A stretch of DNA of 64,000 nt. Source: JACXTP01 sp963789555 (GTDB taxonomy: Archaea > Thermoplasmatota > Thermoplasmata > Methanomassiliicoccales > UBA472). The notes under the pieces were generated by a model. That model was not told the origin of the DNA. It did not search any database and saw nothing but the letters and a program-made list of their open reading frames with translations. Shown piece by piece: positions 1-8,600 of the stretch. The stretch's first letter is position 1. Each line of letters opens with the position of its first letter. The position numbers and the translations under genes were made by a program. Location of the stretch: assembly GCA_963789555.1 (NCBI GenBank), contig CAWBKY010000010.1:62001-126000 (forward strand), written 5' to 3'.

Positions 1-195
1 ACATATGAATGTGATCATGGTGGTGGAGATGGAGGAGGAGGACCCATCACGGGTCTATGCGGTCGAGGCGAGGCGAAGAGGAGATGGAAGTTGGAGAAGC
101 TGGAGCCTTTCGTCATCACCGAGGGTATGGCCGAAGCGATCGGGGTATTACAGTTTCATGCCCGCTCTCCGAATTCATCCTCTACAGGGGAATAA
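1..195 (+). CDS. Possible C-terminal fragment of an unidentified protein
   Basis: Reading frame 1 is open from the window edge to a TAA at 193-195. Its second half (KRRWKLEKLEPFVITEGMAE) looks like ordinary protein with charged and hydrophobic alternation, whereas the other frames look less natural. It would be the tail of a gene starting upstream of the window. I do not recognise the family, and the stretch may equally be non-coding. Confidence 0.25.
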   Translation, partial: TYECDHGGGDGGGGPITGLCGRGEAKRRWKLEKLEPFVITEGMAEAIGVLQFHARSPNSSSTGE

Positions 196-431
196 TGCAT
201 GCATCATTTCTGGCATTTTGGCTGCGTTCGTCCTGGCTCATCGTATACCCCGAAGGGATGATTGGTTCACCGCCGATCGTTTTCACTGCGATAACCTGTC
301 GGCCTGGGTGATATACTGGGACCTTCAAGAATCTGGGAGACGTCCCATGGAGATGGCATGTAGGAAGAGACCTCCTAAATCGATTGATTAAAATATCAGG
401 AACGGTCGTGCCGCCGTCTAAAGGGTCCCAC
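196..431 (+). other. Intergenic region upstream of the exchanger
   Basis: About 236 bp with no convincing coding potential. An AT-rich TATA-like stretch (ttaaaatatc, about 387-397) lies some 40 bp before the ATG at 432 and is a plausible promoter element for the exchanger and the E1 gene behind it. Nothing else is recognised here. Confidence 0.35.
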
Positions 432-1555
432 ATGGATGCGACGAACATCGTGCTCTTCATCGCCAGCTTCGCCCTGATATTGATCGGCTGTGAGTTCTTC
501 ACCAACGCCGTGGAATGGTTGGGCAAGAAGCTGAACCTGGCCGAGGGCGCGGTAGGGAGCGTGCTGGCCGCCATCGGGACGGCTTTGCCTGAGACGCTGG
601 TCCCACTTGATCGCCATCCTTTTCGTCGGAGGGGCCGCGGGAGAGGAGATCGGGGTCGGGGCGATATTGGGTTCACCGTTCATGCTGGCGACCTTGGCCT
701 TGTTCGTCACCGGTCTGGCGGTATTACTGTATCGGAGAAGGCGGAAGAGGGGCTCGCTGTCGATCGACGGCAGGTTGATCCGGAGGGACCTGAAGTTCTT
801 CCTCGTCGCCTACACCATCGCCGCCTTGACCGCCTTCGTCCCGGAGGAGTACGATTGGGTGCGTTGGATCGTCGGCTGCAGCCTGATCCCGCTCTACGTT
901 TACTATACCTGGGTGACTCTGAGGACGGGAGAGAGCTGTGCCGAGTCCGACTGCAAGGACCTTTACCTCCATCAGGGGTGGGATAGGCTGAACGGGAAGG
1001 GTCCGTCCAAATCCCGCGCCCCGAATTCCGCTAATGACAATGAGGACCGGACGAACAATGAGCAACGGGAAGCTGTCCATCAGGATGGGCCGAACCTGCC
1101 CCTGGTCCTGATACAGTTGTTCATGGGCCTGACCGGGATCATCATCGGGGCCATCATTTTCGTCGACCAGGTCGAGGCGTTGGCCGCGGTGGCCGGCATA
1201 AGCGCCACCATATTGGCATTGATCATCGCCCCCATCGCCACCGAGCTTCCGGAGATGTTCAACAGCTATCTGTGGGTGAAAGGGGGGAAGGACACCTACG
1301 CCATCGGCAACATAACTGGGGCTATGGTGTTCCAGAGCTGCTTCCCCGTCACCATCGGCGTATCTGCTCACTTCATGGCACATCGACCTGAGCGAACCTA
1401 CCGGGGTGCTCATGGCCGTCAGCATCCTCATCGCGCTATTATCGGCAAGCATCATGTACCTCCGCGCCACCGCCACCGAGCTGAAGCCTTCGGCATTGCT
1501 CCTGGGAGGGGGCTTCTATGCGGTGTTCATCGCCTTGGTGCTGATCCTAACCTAA
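432..1555 (+). CDS. Sodium/calcium exchanger family membrane protein (two frameshifts)
   Basis: Multi-pass cation:proton or Na+/Ca2+ antiporter of the CaCA superfamily. Two homologous halves are visible, each with an alpha-repeat signature: 'GTALPETLVPLIAI' near 580-615 and 'APIATELPEMFNSYLW' near 1228-1275. Each carries the conserved acidic residue and Pro of the ion-binding helix. The gene is broken by an extra T near 607 (CTTGATC for CTGATC) and another extra base near 1362; after correction it reads to TAA at 1553-1555 with a normal C-terminal helix pair. The start at 432 was chosen because hydrophobic sequence begins directly after it. It ends 9 bp before the E1 gene, so the two are probably co-transcribed. 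The exchanged ion is not deducible. Confidence 0.8.
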
Positions 1556-1564
1556 GGGTGAAAA

Positions 1565-2350
1565 ATGACTGGGACGATTCGACCGGGATTCATCGACGAG
1601 GACCGATATGAACGGTCAAGGCGCATCAGCCTGGTTGGACATGGAGGCAGTGCGGCGGTCAAAGTGCCTGGTGGTCGGGCCGGAGCCCTAGGCAACGAGG
1701 TGGTGAAGGACCTGGTGCTATCAGGGATACAGGAAATTACCTTGGTGGACATGGACCGGGTGGTGCGCTCCAATCTGAACCGCTGCGTGTTCTTCCGAGA
1801 GGGGGATGCGGAAAGGACCCTGGCGAAGGTGGAAGCCGTTTCTCGGCGGGCCATGGAACTGGCACCGGACTGTCGAATATCCACCCATGAGGGCAAGGTG
1901 GAGGATATCGGAATGGAGGAGTTTGCCCATTATGACGTTATTTTCGGGTGCCTGGACAACATCGCCGCGCGCTTGCACCTCAACGCTCAGGCCTGTCATG
2001 TCAAGGTCCCCTACATCGATGGTGGGACCGACGGTTTCAGAGGGAAGGTCCAGGTGGTCCTGCCCCCCACCACACCATGTCTGCAATGCGCCATGAACAA
2101 GAGCCACCAGAGGATACTGGAGAGAAGGTTCAGCTGCACCGGGGCGGAGGTGGTGGTGCACGAACGCAAGATCGCCGCTGAGATCACCACGAGCAGCATC
2201 ATCGCCGCCATGCAGGTGCGGGAGGCGTTGAAGGTGATCTCCGGCCGAACCGAGGCCTGCATCAGGCATGTCGAGTACTATGACGGATTCCAGGTCCGCA
2301 GCGAAAGCTACGAGTTGGAGCTGGACCCGGACTGCCCCAACCACGGCTGA
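1565..2350 (+). CDS. E1-like ubiquitin/ThiF-family activating enzyme
   Basis: Adenylating E1 of the ThiF/MoeB/UBA superfamily, expected to activate the small ubiquitin-like protein encoded next. Visible motifs are VDMDRVVRSNLNRC (the D...NxNR nucleotide-site motif), FGCLDN (Mg/ATP Asp), a CLQC zinc pair, and FSCTG, whose Cys is the likely thioester-forming residue and is followed by a TTSSIIAAMQVREALKVI helix typical of UBA3/ThiF. The glycine-rich loop is hidden by a compensated pair of indels: an extra C near 1631 and a missing G near 1678. Restoring them gives RRSKCLVVGAGALGNEVVKD. A ribosome-binding GGGTG (1556-1560) precedes the ATG. At about 260 residues it lacks a C-terminal ubiquitin-fold domain, so E2 recruitment must differ from eukaryotic E1. 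It lies 81 bp ahead of the Ubl gene. Confidence 0.85.
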   Translation: MTGTIRPGFIDEDRYERSRRISLVGHGGSAAVKVPGGRAGALGNEVVKDLVLSGIQEITLVDMDRVVRSNLNRCVFFREGDAERTLAKVEAVSRRAMELAPDCRISTHEGKVEDIGMEEFAHYDVIFGCLDNIAARLHLNAQACHVKVPYIDGGTDGFRGKVQVVLPPTTPCLQCAMNKSHQRILERRFSCTGAEVVVHERKIAAEITTSSIIAAMQVREALKVISGRTEACIRHVEYYDGFQVRSESYELELDPDCPNHG

Positions 2351-2390
2351 ATATTCTCATTATCCGTAAACCTAATTCTAATCGAAAGTC

Positions 2391-2399
2391 ATTAAAAAG
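2391..2399 (+). promoter_or_regulatory. TATA-like element before the Ubl-E2-JAMM genes
   Basis: The sequence attaaaaag in an AT-rich gap between E1 and the ubiquitin-like gene lies about 33-40 bp upstream of the ATG at 2432. It suggests the last three genes can be transcribed separately from E1. Confidence 0.4.
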
Positions 2400-2431
2400 C
2401 ACCGCGCCCTCCCACAGGTCCGGTCGTTGTG

Positions 2432-2668
2432 ATGAACGTAAGGATCAGGAACGCGGAGACGGGCGGCACCGTCGATATGGAACTTGAGGGGGAGAACACC
2501 GTCCAGGAGATCATTCAGGGAGCTTCGGCATTCTGGAACAAGGACGATGGGGCCTATGTCATCCGCAAGGGCAAGCGCCTACTTAGGGGACAGCAGAGCG
2601 TGGCCCAGTCCGGCATCGCCGACAGCGATGAACTGGAGCTCATCCCCGACCCCGAGGGCGGGGCCTGA
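2432..2668 (+). CDS. Ubiquitin-like modifier protein ending in Gly-Gly-Ala
   Basis: A 78-residue protein with the strand-helix-strand pattern of a beta-grasp fold: an N-terminal MNVRIRNAETGGTVDMELE hairpin, the helix TVQEIIQGASAFW, then YVIRKGKRLLRGQQSVAQSG, close in layout to the ubiquitin 'LIFAGKQLEDGRTLSDYNI' segment, and DELELIPDPEGGA. The C-terminal Gly-Gly followed by one Ala suggests a precursor processed to expose a diglycine for activation by the adjacent E1. A GTG at 2429 is an alternative start one codon upstream. Its TGA overlaps the ATG of the E2 gene (TGATG), which indicates translational coupling. A sulfur-carrier role (MoaD/ThiS type) is possible, but the adjacent E2 argues for protein conjugation. 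Confidence 0.8.
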   Translation: MNVRIRNAETGGTVDMELEGENTVQEIIQGASAFWNKDDGAYVIRKGKRLLRGQQSVAQSGIADSDELELIPDPEGGA

Positions 2669-3174
2669 TGCCCTTACCCATCGAGATCCTCCGGTCCAGA
2701 TTGGCCAATGAGGTCTCGGCCTGCGAGCGAGGCTCCCGCGCCACCATGAAACTCTCCGACCCAGAGATGGCGGTCTTCCCGGTCTCGATCGAGGTGGGCC
2801 TGCCCAAAGTGCCCGGTCCGGTGCTGGAGGGGGAGAAGGTGGTTTACCGGTACGACCATCGCTTTCGCATGATCATCACCAAGAACTATCCCTTCGAGAA
2901 GCCCATGATCATCTGGCTCACACCGATATTCCATCCCAACATCATGATGCCCGAGGATGGGGGCCACCTCTGCACCCGGTTGTTGGAGGGGTGGTCGTTC
3001 AACTCCAACCTAGTCACCTTCATCAAGGGCATCGAGATGTTGCTCATCTCCCCCAATGGGTCAAGCCCGTTCGGCACGGAAAGCTGCACCCGGGCCGCCC
3101 AGTACTTCAATGCCCAAGAGCGTCGATGCGTTCCCTTGGCCGTGCCGGTGCAGCCCAAGGTGGTGTGCCGCTGA
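2668..3174 (+). CDS. E2-like ubiquitin-conjugating enzyme (UBC fold)
   Basis: A 168-residue protein with canonical E2 features: NYPFEKPMIIWLTPIFHPNI (residues 73-92), containing the HPN motif (89-91); GGHLCTRLLEGWSF, with the probable catalytic Cys102; and LLISPNGSSPF (125-135), matching the 'LLxxPNxxxPL' segment after the active site. The HPN-to-Cys spacing is about three residues longer than in eukaryotic E2s. It should accept the Ubl thioester from E1 and transfer it to a target Lys. The last 20 residues (RRCVPLAVPVQPKVVCR) look unnatural and could follow a late frameshift, since the JAMM frame overlaps here. The start overlaps the Ubl stop codon. Confidence 0.85.
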   Translation: MPLPIEILRSRLANEVSACERGSRATMKLSDPEMAVFPVSIEVGLPKVPGPVLEGEKVVYRYDHRFRMIITKNYPFEKPMIIWLTPIFHPNIMMPEDGGHLCTRLLEGWSFNSNLVTFIKGIEMLLISPNGSSPFGTESCTRAAQYFNAQERRCVPLAVPVQPKVVCR

Positions 3175-3836
3175 TCCGACCGCCCTCCATCATCGCATCG
3201 AAGGACCTGGAGGTCACCGACAAGGTCCCGCCTCCACCGGAACGCATAGCGCCGCACAAATGGCTTGGCCGTGGGGCGATGAAGAAGTATTGCCGCCAAG
3301 AACGACAGGGGTTGGAGCTTTACCTGTCCAAGTTGGCGGAGGAGCGCATCCGCAACCATGCCTTGAGCAAGAGGGAGGAGAGGCTGGAGGTGATGGGGTT
3401 CCTGCTCGGGACGGTGCATCGTTTCCGCAACGTGACCTATACCATCGTCAAGGACGTGGCCACCACCTCGCTGGAGGCGACATCGGTGAGCGTTCGCTTC
3501 GAACGGGGGGGTCTGGAGGACCTGTTCTGCACATTGGATACCGCCGATTTCAACTACGTGCTGGTCGGCTGGTACCATTCCCACCCGGGCCACGGCTGCT
3601 TCCTCTCCGAGACCGATGTAAACACCCAGCTGCGCATGTTCGATCGTCCCTGGCACAGCGCCATGGTCATAGACCCGGTGCAGATGGACATCGCCGCCTT
3701 CGCAATGAGGGATGGCAAGGCGGTGGAGCGACCATTCGCGATATACTGGGACGAGTTCCAGAACCCCTATTATGGGGAGACGGTCCGGAACAGAAGGGTG
3801 CGCTCAGACCCAGATGGCATGCCGGCGCCGCAATGA
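3126..3836 (+). CDS. JAMM/MPN+ deubiquitinase-like metalloprotease
   Basis: Zinc isopeptidase of the Rpn11/JAB family. Catalytic features are Glu88 in LEVMGFLLG and the JAMM motif GWYHSHPGHGCFLSETD, with His151, His153 and Asp164 as zinc ligands (numbered from ATG 3126; the HxH lies at 3576-3584). This is the MPN+ active pattern. Expected roles are trimming the Ubl precursor after Gly-Gly and cleaving conjugates. The start is uncertain: ATG 3126 gives a Pro-rich N-terminal arm of about 50 residues and overlaps the E2 gene by 49 bp, while ATG 3279 (MKKYCRQERQ) starts just before the core. Its 3' end overlaps the convergent hexuloisomerase gene by 33 bp. Confidence 0.85.
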   Translation: MRSLGRAGAAQGGVPLIRPPSIIASKDLEVTDKVPPPPERIAPHKWLGRGAMKKYCRQERQGLELYLSKLAEERIRNHALSKREERLEVMGFLLGTVHRFRNVTYTIVKDVATTSLEATSVSVRFERGGLEDLFCTLDTADFNYVLVGWYHSHPGHGCFLSETDVNTQLRMFDRPWHSAMVIDPVQMDIAAFAMRDGKAVERPFAIYWDEFQNPYYGETVRNRRVRSDPDGMPAPQ

Positions 3837-4343
3837 TCCCTCGTTCTGGTTGAGTCGGGCCATGAGCATCGGCACCAGCGAGTCCATCATGATGAGCGTG
3901 GCCACCTCGAACAGGGTGCCCAGCGGCGCGTACTTCTTGCGCTGCTCGTCGCGGCAGGGCGTGATCTCCAGAATGATGTTCGAGGCGGACCCGAGCTTGG
4001 AATGGGCCGCCGAGGTCACGCACACCACCTTCGCACCGATCCGACGCACGATGTTGGCGGTCTGCACGGCGGACATGGTCTCGCCGGTGTTGGAAATGAT
4101 GATCACCAGGTCGTTGGACTCGACGATGGGGGTGGTCATGTCACCGACGAAGTGCACGTCCAGGCCCATCTGCACCAGGCGCACGGCGAAGGACTTGCCC
4201 ACCAGGCCCGACCGGCCCACCCCGTAGATGAAAATGGTCTTGGCGGCGATGATGGCGTCGACGATCTCATCGACCTTGCTGTCGTCCACCTTCTCGATGG
4301 CCGTCTTGACCTCATTGAGTATATAGGCAGAGGTGTCCTTCAA
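3804..4343 (-). CDS. 6-phospho-3-hexuloisomerase (SIS domain)
   Basis: A 179-residue single SIS-domain protein. IFIYGVGRSGLVGKSFAVRLVQMG holds the phosphosugar loop, and IIISNTGETMSAV and VVCVTSAAHSKLGSAS are typical of PHI/HxlB. The ending LRRRHAIWV matches the usual RRRHANLE-like tail. It interconverts fructose-6-phosphate and hexulose-6-phosphate, which in archaea serves ribulose-5-phosphate supply and formaldehyde fixation. The start codon overlaps the end of the upstream TIM-barrel gene by 4 bp, so the two form an operon. Confidence 0.85.
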   Translation of the reverse strand: MKDTSAYILNEVKTAIEKVDDSKVDEIVDAIIAAKTIFIYGVGRSGLVGKSFAVRLVQMGLDVHFVGDMTTPIVESNDLVIIISNTGETMSAVQTANIVRRIGAKVVCVTSAAHSKLGSASNIILEITPCRDEQRKKYAPLGTLFEVATLIMMDSLVPMLMARLNQNEGSLRRRHAIWV

Positions 4344-5422
4344 TCGTCCTCATCCTCGTCGTCGAAGTCATAGTCGTCCTGCTGCTTGGACTTTCCCTTG
4401 TCCTTCTTCTGGACCTTGGAGTCCTTGGAGACCTTCTTGGTGAGGATGCGCTCGAAGATGACCTTCATGTACATGGCGTCATGCTCGAGGAGCGGTGAGC
4501 TGGATATGATGGTGCAATCGGGGTTCTCGTCGGCCAGGAACTCGGCCAACGGCTCGAAGCGCAGGTCGCCCTTCTTGATGGGGGTGACGCGCTTCTCGTT
4601 GCCTCCCTCGTGCTCCACCCCAGAGAAGTGGGTGTAGAAGTGGCCGTCCACCTGGCGGCGCACCTGGTCGAATATGTCCCCGAAGTCCTGTGCGTCCCGC
4701 AAGGTGCCGTTCTGCCTGGCATGCAGGTGGGCGAAGTTCAGAACCGGCACCACTCCATCGATCTGGTCGCTTAGCTCCAGGATCTCCTCCAGGGTGCCGA
4801 AGACCTCCTGCCGGCCCGAGGTCTCGAAACCGAGGTGGGGGCGGAGCTTGTTCTTCTTCCACCAGTCCATAACGTTACCGACGCGCTCGGCGATGGCCTC
4901 CGCCGCCTTGGACTTGCTCAGGTCGCCATAAAGACCGATGTGCGAGACCACCAGGTCCCCCTCGATCTGATTGGTGAGCAGACCGGCCCAGCGTATGGAG
5001 TCCATGCTCTTCTGGGTGAGCTCGTTGCCGGAGGTCATGTCCATATAATAGGGGGTGTGCATGGAGAGGGCGACGTCCAGTTCCTTGCCCATCTTTCCCA
5101 GGGCATGGAGCTCCTGGAAGTTCTGCACCAGGCCCGAGGCCAGGGTGATGAGGGTGTCGTCCTCCTTGATCTTCTCGTTGACGTTGTTGATGATGGTGCT
5201 CTTCTTGCCTTTGCGGCGCACCATCTCGATTATGAGGTCGCTCTGCACCTCCAGGGGGGTGAGGCCCACCTCGTCCTCCTCAGGCAAGCGCTCCACGACG
5301 TTGACGCGCACCATCTGGACCTCCATGGCGTTCAGCCCGAGGTTGTGCACATCCTCTATTCCGTCCTTAATCGTGCGACCTTTACAAGAAAGAGGGATAC
5401 CAGCCGGACCGAATCTAATCAT
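4340..5422 (-). CDS. Xylose isomerase-like TIM-barrel / endonuclease IV-like protein
   Basis: A 360-residue protein of the AP-endonuclease-2/xylose isomerase-like TIM barrel superfamily. Putative metal ligands include His in SMHTPYYMDM, His in VVSHIGLYG, Glu in GFETSGRQEVFG, His in FAHLHAR, and THFSGVEHEGGNEK. An insert of about 40 residues after position 60 and an Asn where endonuclease IV has Asp (VLNFAH) set it apart from true Nfo. The C-terminus is a Lys-rich stretch followed by a highly acidic tail (DDYDFDDEDEDD), probably disordered. DNA repair or a sugar-phosphate role, given the downstream hexuloisomerase, are both open. Confidence 0.65.
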   Translation of the reverse strand: MIRFGPAGIPLSCKGRTIKDGIEDVHNLGLNAMEVQMVRVNVVERLPEEDEVGLTPLEVQSDLIIEMVRRKGKKSTIINNVNEKIKEDDTLITLASGLVQNFQELHALGKMGKELDVALSMHTPYYMDMTSGNELTQKSMDSIRWAGLLTNQIEGDLVVSHIGLYGDLSKSKAAEAIAERVGNVMDWWKKNKLRPHLGFETSGRQEVFGTLEEILELSDQIDGVVPVLNFAHLHARQNGTLRDAQDFGDIFDQVRRQVDGHFYTHFSGVEHEGGNEKRVTPIKKGDLRFEPLAEFLADENPDCTIISSSPLLEHDAMYMKVIFERILTKKVSKDSKVQKKDKGKSKQQDDYDFDDEDEDD

Positions 5423-5600
5423 AAATAGAATACCACCCTGGGATGAGCATATCGGTATGAAGGAGGTATTATTTAACGCCTCTCCGGATTTATAAAACTT
5501 TTTAATATTTTATATTAAATAAAAATAGTCATCACATCCAAAGAAAGGGACCAATGGATTATAATCGGTGTTCCGCCCTTCCATGATGAGGTGTCCTGAG
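5423..5600. promoter_or_regulatory. Divergent AT-rich promoter region
   Basis: This 178-bp gap separates the leftward TIM-barrel gene from the rightward helicase. It contains a long AT run around 5488-5530 (tttataaaactttttaatattttatatt), which offers TATA boxes, and a second AT-rich patch at 5420-5432 suited to the leftward gene. No operator-like palindrome was recognised. Confidence 0.5.
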
Positions 5601-8600
5601 ATGGAAGATGTGGTGGCCAAGAAGGTGCAGCAATGGGAGGCCCAACTGATCGACCTGAGCCTGCGCAACCGCCTGCTGAACTACAAGAAGACCAAGTCGG
5701 CCACGCTCATCGTCCGCGACCCGGACCCGGTGCACGTGTTCAAGGACCTGGTCGTCGACAGGATCAAGCAAGGCATCTGGTGCGAGAAGTTCCGGGACGA
5801 CTTCAAGGAGAGCCAGAGCGGTGGCCGCGAGTGCCAGCTGTACAACTATGTCGGCCTGGCGAGCGGAAAGGAGGCCCCATCCACGCTCAACCCCTACACC
5901 GAGAAGGTCCTTGGCAACCTCCGTTACAAGGCGGGCAGCTACCAACGCGAGCAGGGCATCAACGCCTTGTTCGTGGCCTTCGGGGAGCTGCATTGGAAGG
6001 AGGACGAGAAGGACGACATGCACATCGCCCCGATCCTACTGGTGCCCGTATCCCTGGTCAAGAAGGGGGTCATCGGTGCGCACACCTTGCAGATGGAGGG
6101 GGACGAGGTCTTCCTCAACCCCGCCCTGGTCCTCAAGGCCAAGAAAGAACTGGGCCTTGACCTGCCCGTTACCGCCGGAGGACCTGGACGCCTTTGACGT
6201 CAAGGCCTATGTGCAAAACCTCCATCCGCTCTTCGCCCGCAGGAACGGTTGGTCGGTCACCATGGAGCAGCCCTTCATCGGCCTCTTCACCTTCGCCAAG
6301 GTGGTGATCTACGAGGACATGCTCCTCAACGAGGGCGAGATCGCCAAGCACCCTGTGCTGAGGGCCATGGCCGGCGACCCGACGATGCTCAGGAAGCCAT
6401 CCCAGGAGGCGGACCTGGGGGAGCCGGACCCGCTGCGCACTTTCCAGGTCTTGGACGCCGACTCGAGCCAGATGGATGCCATCGAGGCGGTGAAGCGCGG
6501 AGACAACCTGGTGCTGCAAGGACCGCCCGGGACCGGGAAGAGCCAGACCATCACCAACATCATCGCCGAGACGCTGGCCCAGGGGCGCACCGTGCTCTTC
6601 GTCAGCGAGAAGATGGCGGCACTGGAGGTGGTGAAGCGCCGTCTGGACCAGTGCGGCCTGGGCGACCATTGCCTGGAACTGCATTCCACCGCCCCGAACA
6701 AGCAGGAGGTGCTGGGCAGCATGCTCCGTCCCCTGCAGGCCACGGATGCCAAGCTGGAAGGCACGGAGGAGTACCGCCTGAACCAGCTCAAGGGCGTTCG
6801 CAACGAGCTCAACTCCTACCTGCTGGCATTGCATCGCAAGAGCTCCCCGTTGGGAATGAGCGCCTTCCAAGCGCATGGAGAGCTGGCATCGCTGTACGAC
6901 CATCAGCAACTGGTTTTCGATTTCAAAGAACCCTTCGGCGTGGACCAGACCCGTCTGGACCGGATCGTGGCGACGTTGCGCCGACTGGCCGCCTCGAGGG
7001 AGGTGGTCTCCAAGCGGGAACAGCACCCATGGCGCGACCTGGACCTGAAGGAGCTCAGCCTGGCCCAGCAGGGAGAGATGCTGGTCGCCTTGGAGGACCT
7101 GGACCGTTCCTCGGACCAACTGGACAAGGAATTGGCCGAACTGTGCGGGGCGACCGGTCTGGCCCGCCCTCAGGACGTCACGGCCCTGCGCCGCTCCCTC
7201 CCGTTGTTGCAGATGGCGGCGCGTTCGCCCTCCCCGCCATCGGCCTGGTTCGACCGGGGCAAGATAAAAGGATATCGGGAGGATGTGGCCGGATGGCGGT
7301 CCGCCTTGGTCACGCGTCCCCGAGCTGGAACGGGACCTCTCCTCACGCTACAAGAAAGAGCTGTTCGACCTGAACGGGACGGAATGGGTGGACCGTTTCG
7401 AGAAGCAATATTCCGGGGCGTTCCGCATGATCAACTCCGGGTTCCGCAAGGACAGCGCCACTTTGAAGGGGCTCTCCACCAGCGGGACGTTCAGCTACGA
7501 GCAGGCCTTGACCGACCTGAGGAAGCTCCGAGAGCTGCAGGATGGCCTGCGAGGGCATCAAGGCGCTGGAGCAGGGCGTCCCCTGGTTGGGGCGCTACAA
7601 CTCCGGCCGGGCCACCGACCTGGCCAAGGTGTCGGAGGGGTTGGACTATGCCGATGCCTTCATGAACCTGGAAGGCTACGACGATCGCTGGAGGGCGGTG
7701 GCCGAGGAGGGCTCCCCCCACCAGCCGTTGTTGGCCCAGATGAACGAGGCCATGCAACGCTCCCTGCAGACCTGGGACAACTCCCACAAGGTGATGCGGG
7801 CGTTCCTCTTGTCCGGGGAGCTTCGCCTCTCGGGCAGACCGGCCGAGAGCGTGCCGTTGACGGAGGTGAGCGCCTGGGCCGACATCAAGTTGCGCGAGAG
7901 GGACCGACTGGGGGAGTGGGTGGAGTACCTGGCGGTGCGCAAGCAGATCGCCGAGGAAGGGCTGGGGCCGTTCTACGATGAGGTGTTCCGCCGCAACGCC
8001 GACCTGGGGGACCTGGAGCCGTTGTTCCTGCGCCGCTTCTGGCAGCTCTGGTTGGACGAGCTCTACAAGCAGGAGTCGTTGCTGGCTCGGTTCAACCCGG
8101 TCGAGCAGAACGACCGGCTGCGGCGCTTCCAGGACATGGACCGGCAACAGCTTGAGATGGCGCGGACGAGGGTGAACGCCATACTCCAGTCCCGGGTGAG
8201 GGAGAGGATGCGCATGGCAGACCTGGCCTGGACCCAAGGGGCGGAGTACCTGAAGAAGCAGTATGCCAGCAAGCGACGGGCGCCAGTGCGGGAACTGCTC
8301 ATCAAGGGCGGTCCGGCGGTGCAGTCGCTCAAGCCCTGTTTCCTCATGAGCCCGATATCGGTCAGCCAGTTCCTGGTGCCGCCGCAGAACGGCGGGCTGC
8401 GCTTCGACCTGGTGGTGTTCGACGAGGCCTCGCAGATCGTGCCGGAGGACGCGGTGTGCTGCATAATGCGCGGGGCCCAGGTGGTGGTGGTCGGTGACAA
8501 CAAACAACTGCCCCCCACTCGGTTCTTCGACAAGTTGGCCCAGGGCGAGTACGACGAGGAGGAGCAGATGGACCTGGAGAGCGTGCTGGACGAGTGCGGC

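Noticed and set aside
2432..2668. Simple MoaD/ThiS sulfur carrier for the small beta-grasp protein
   Set aside because: It does not end exactly at Gly-Gly, no moa or thi synthesis gene is adjacent, and an E2 and an MPN+ protease follow directly. Not excluded, but less likely.
1565..3836. Identifying the cassette as a true bacterial Bil antiphage operon
   Set aside because: Gene order differs, the Ubl is a single small domain, and the neighbours are not an evident defence island; the resemblance is at family level only.
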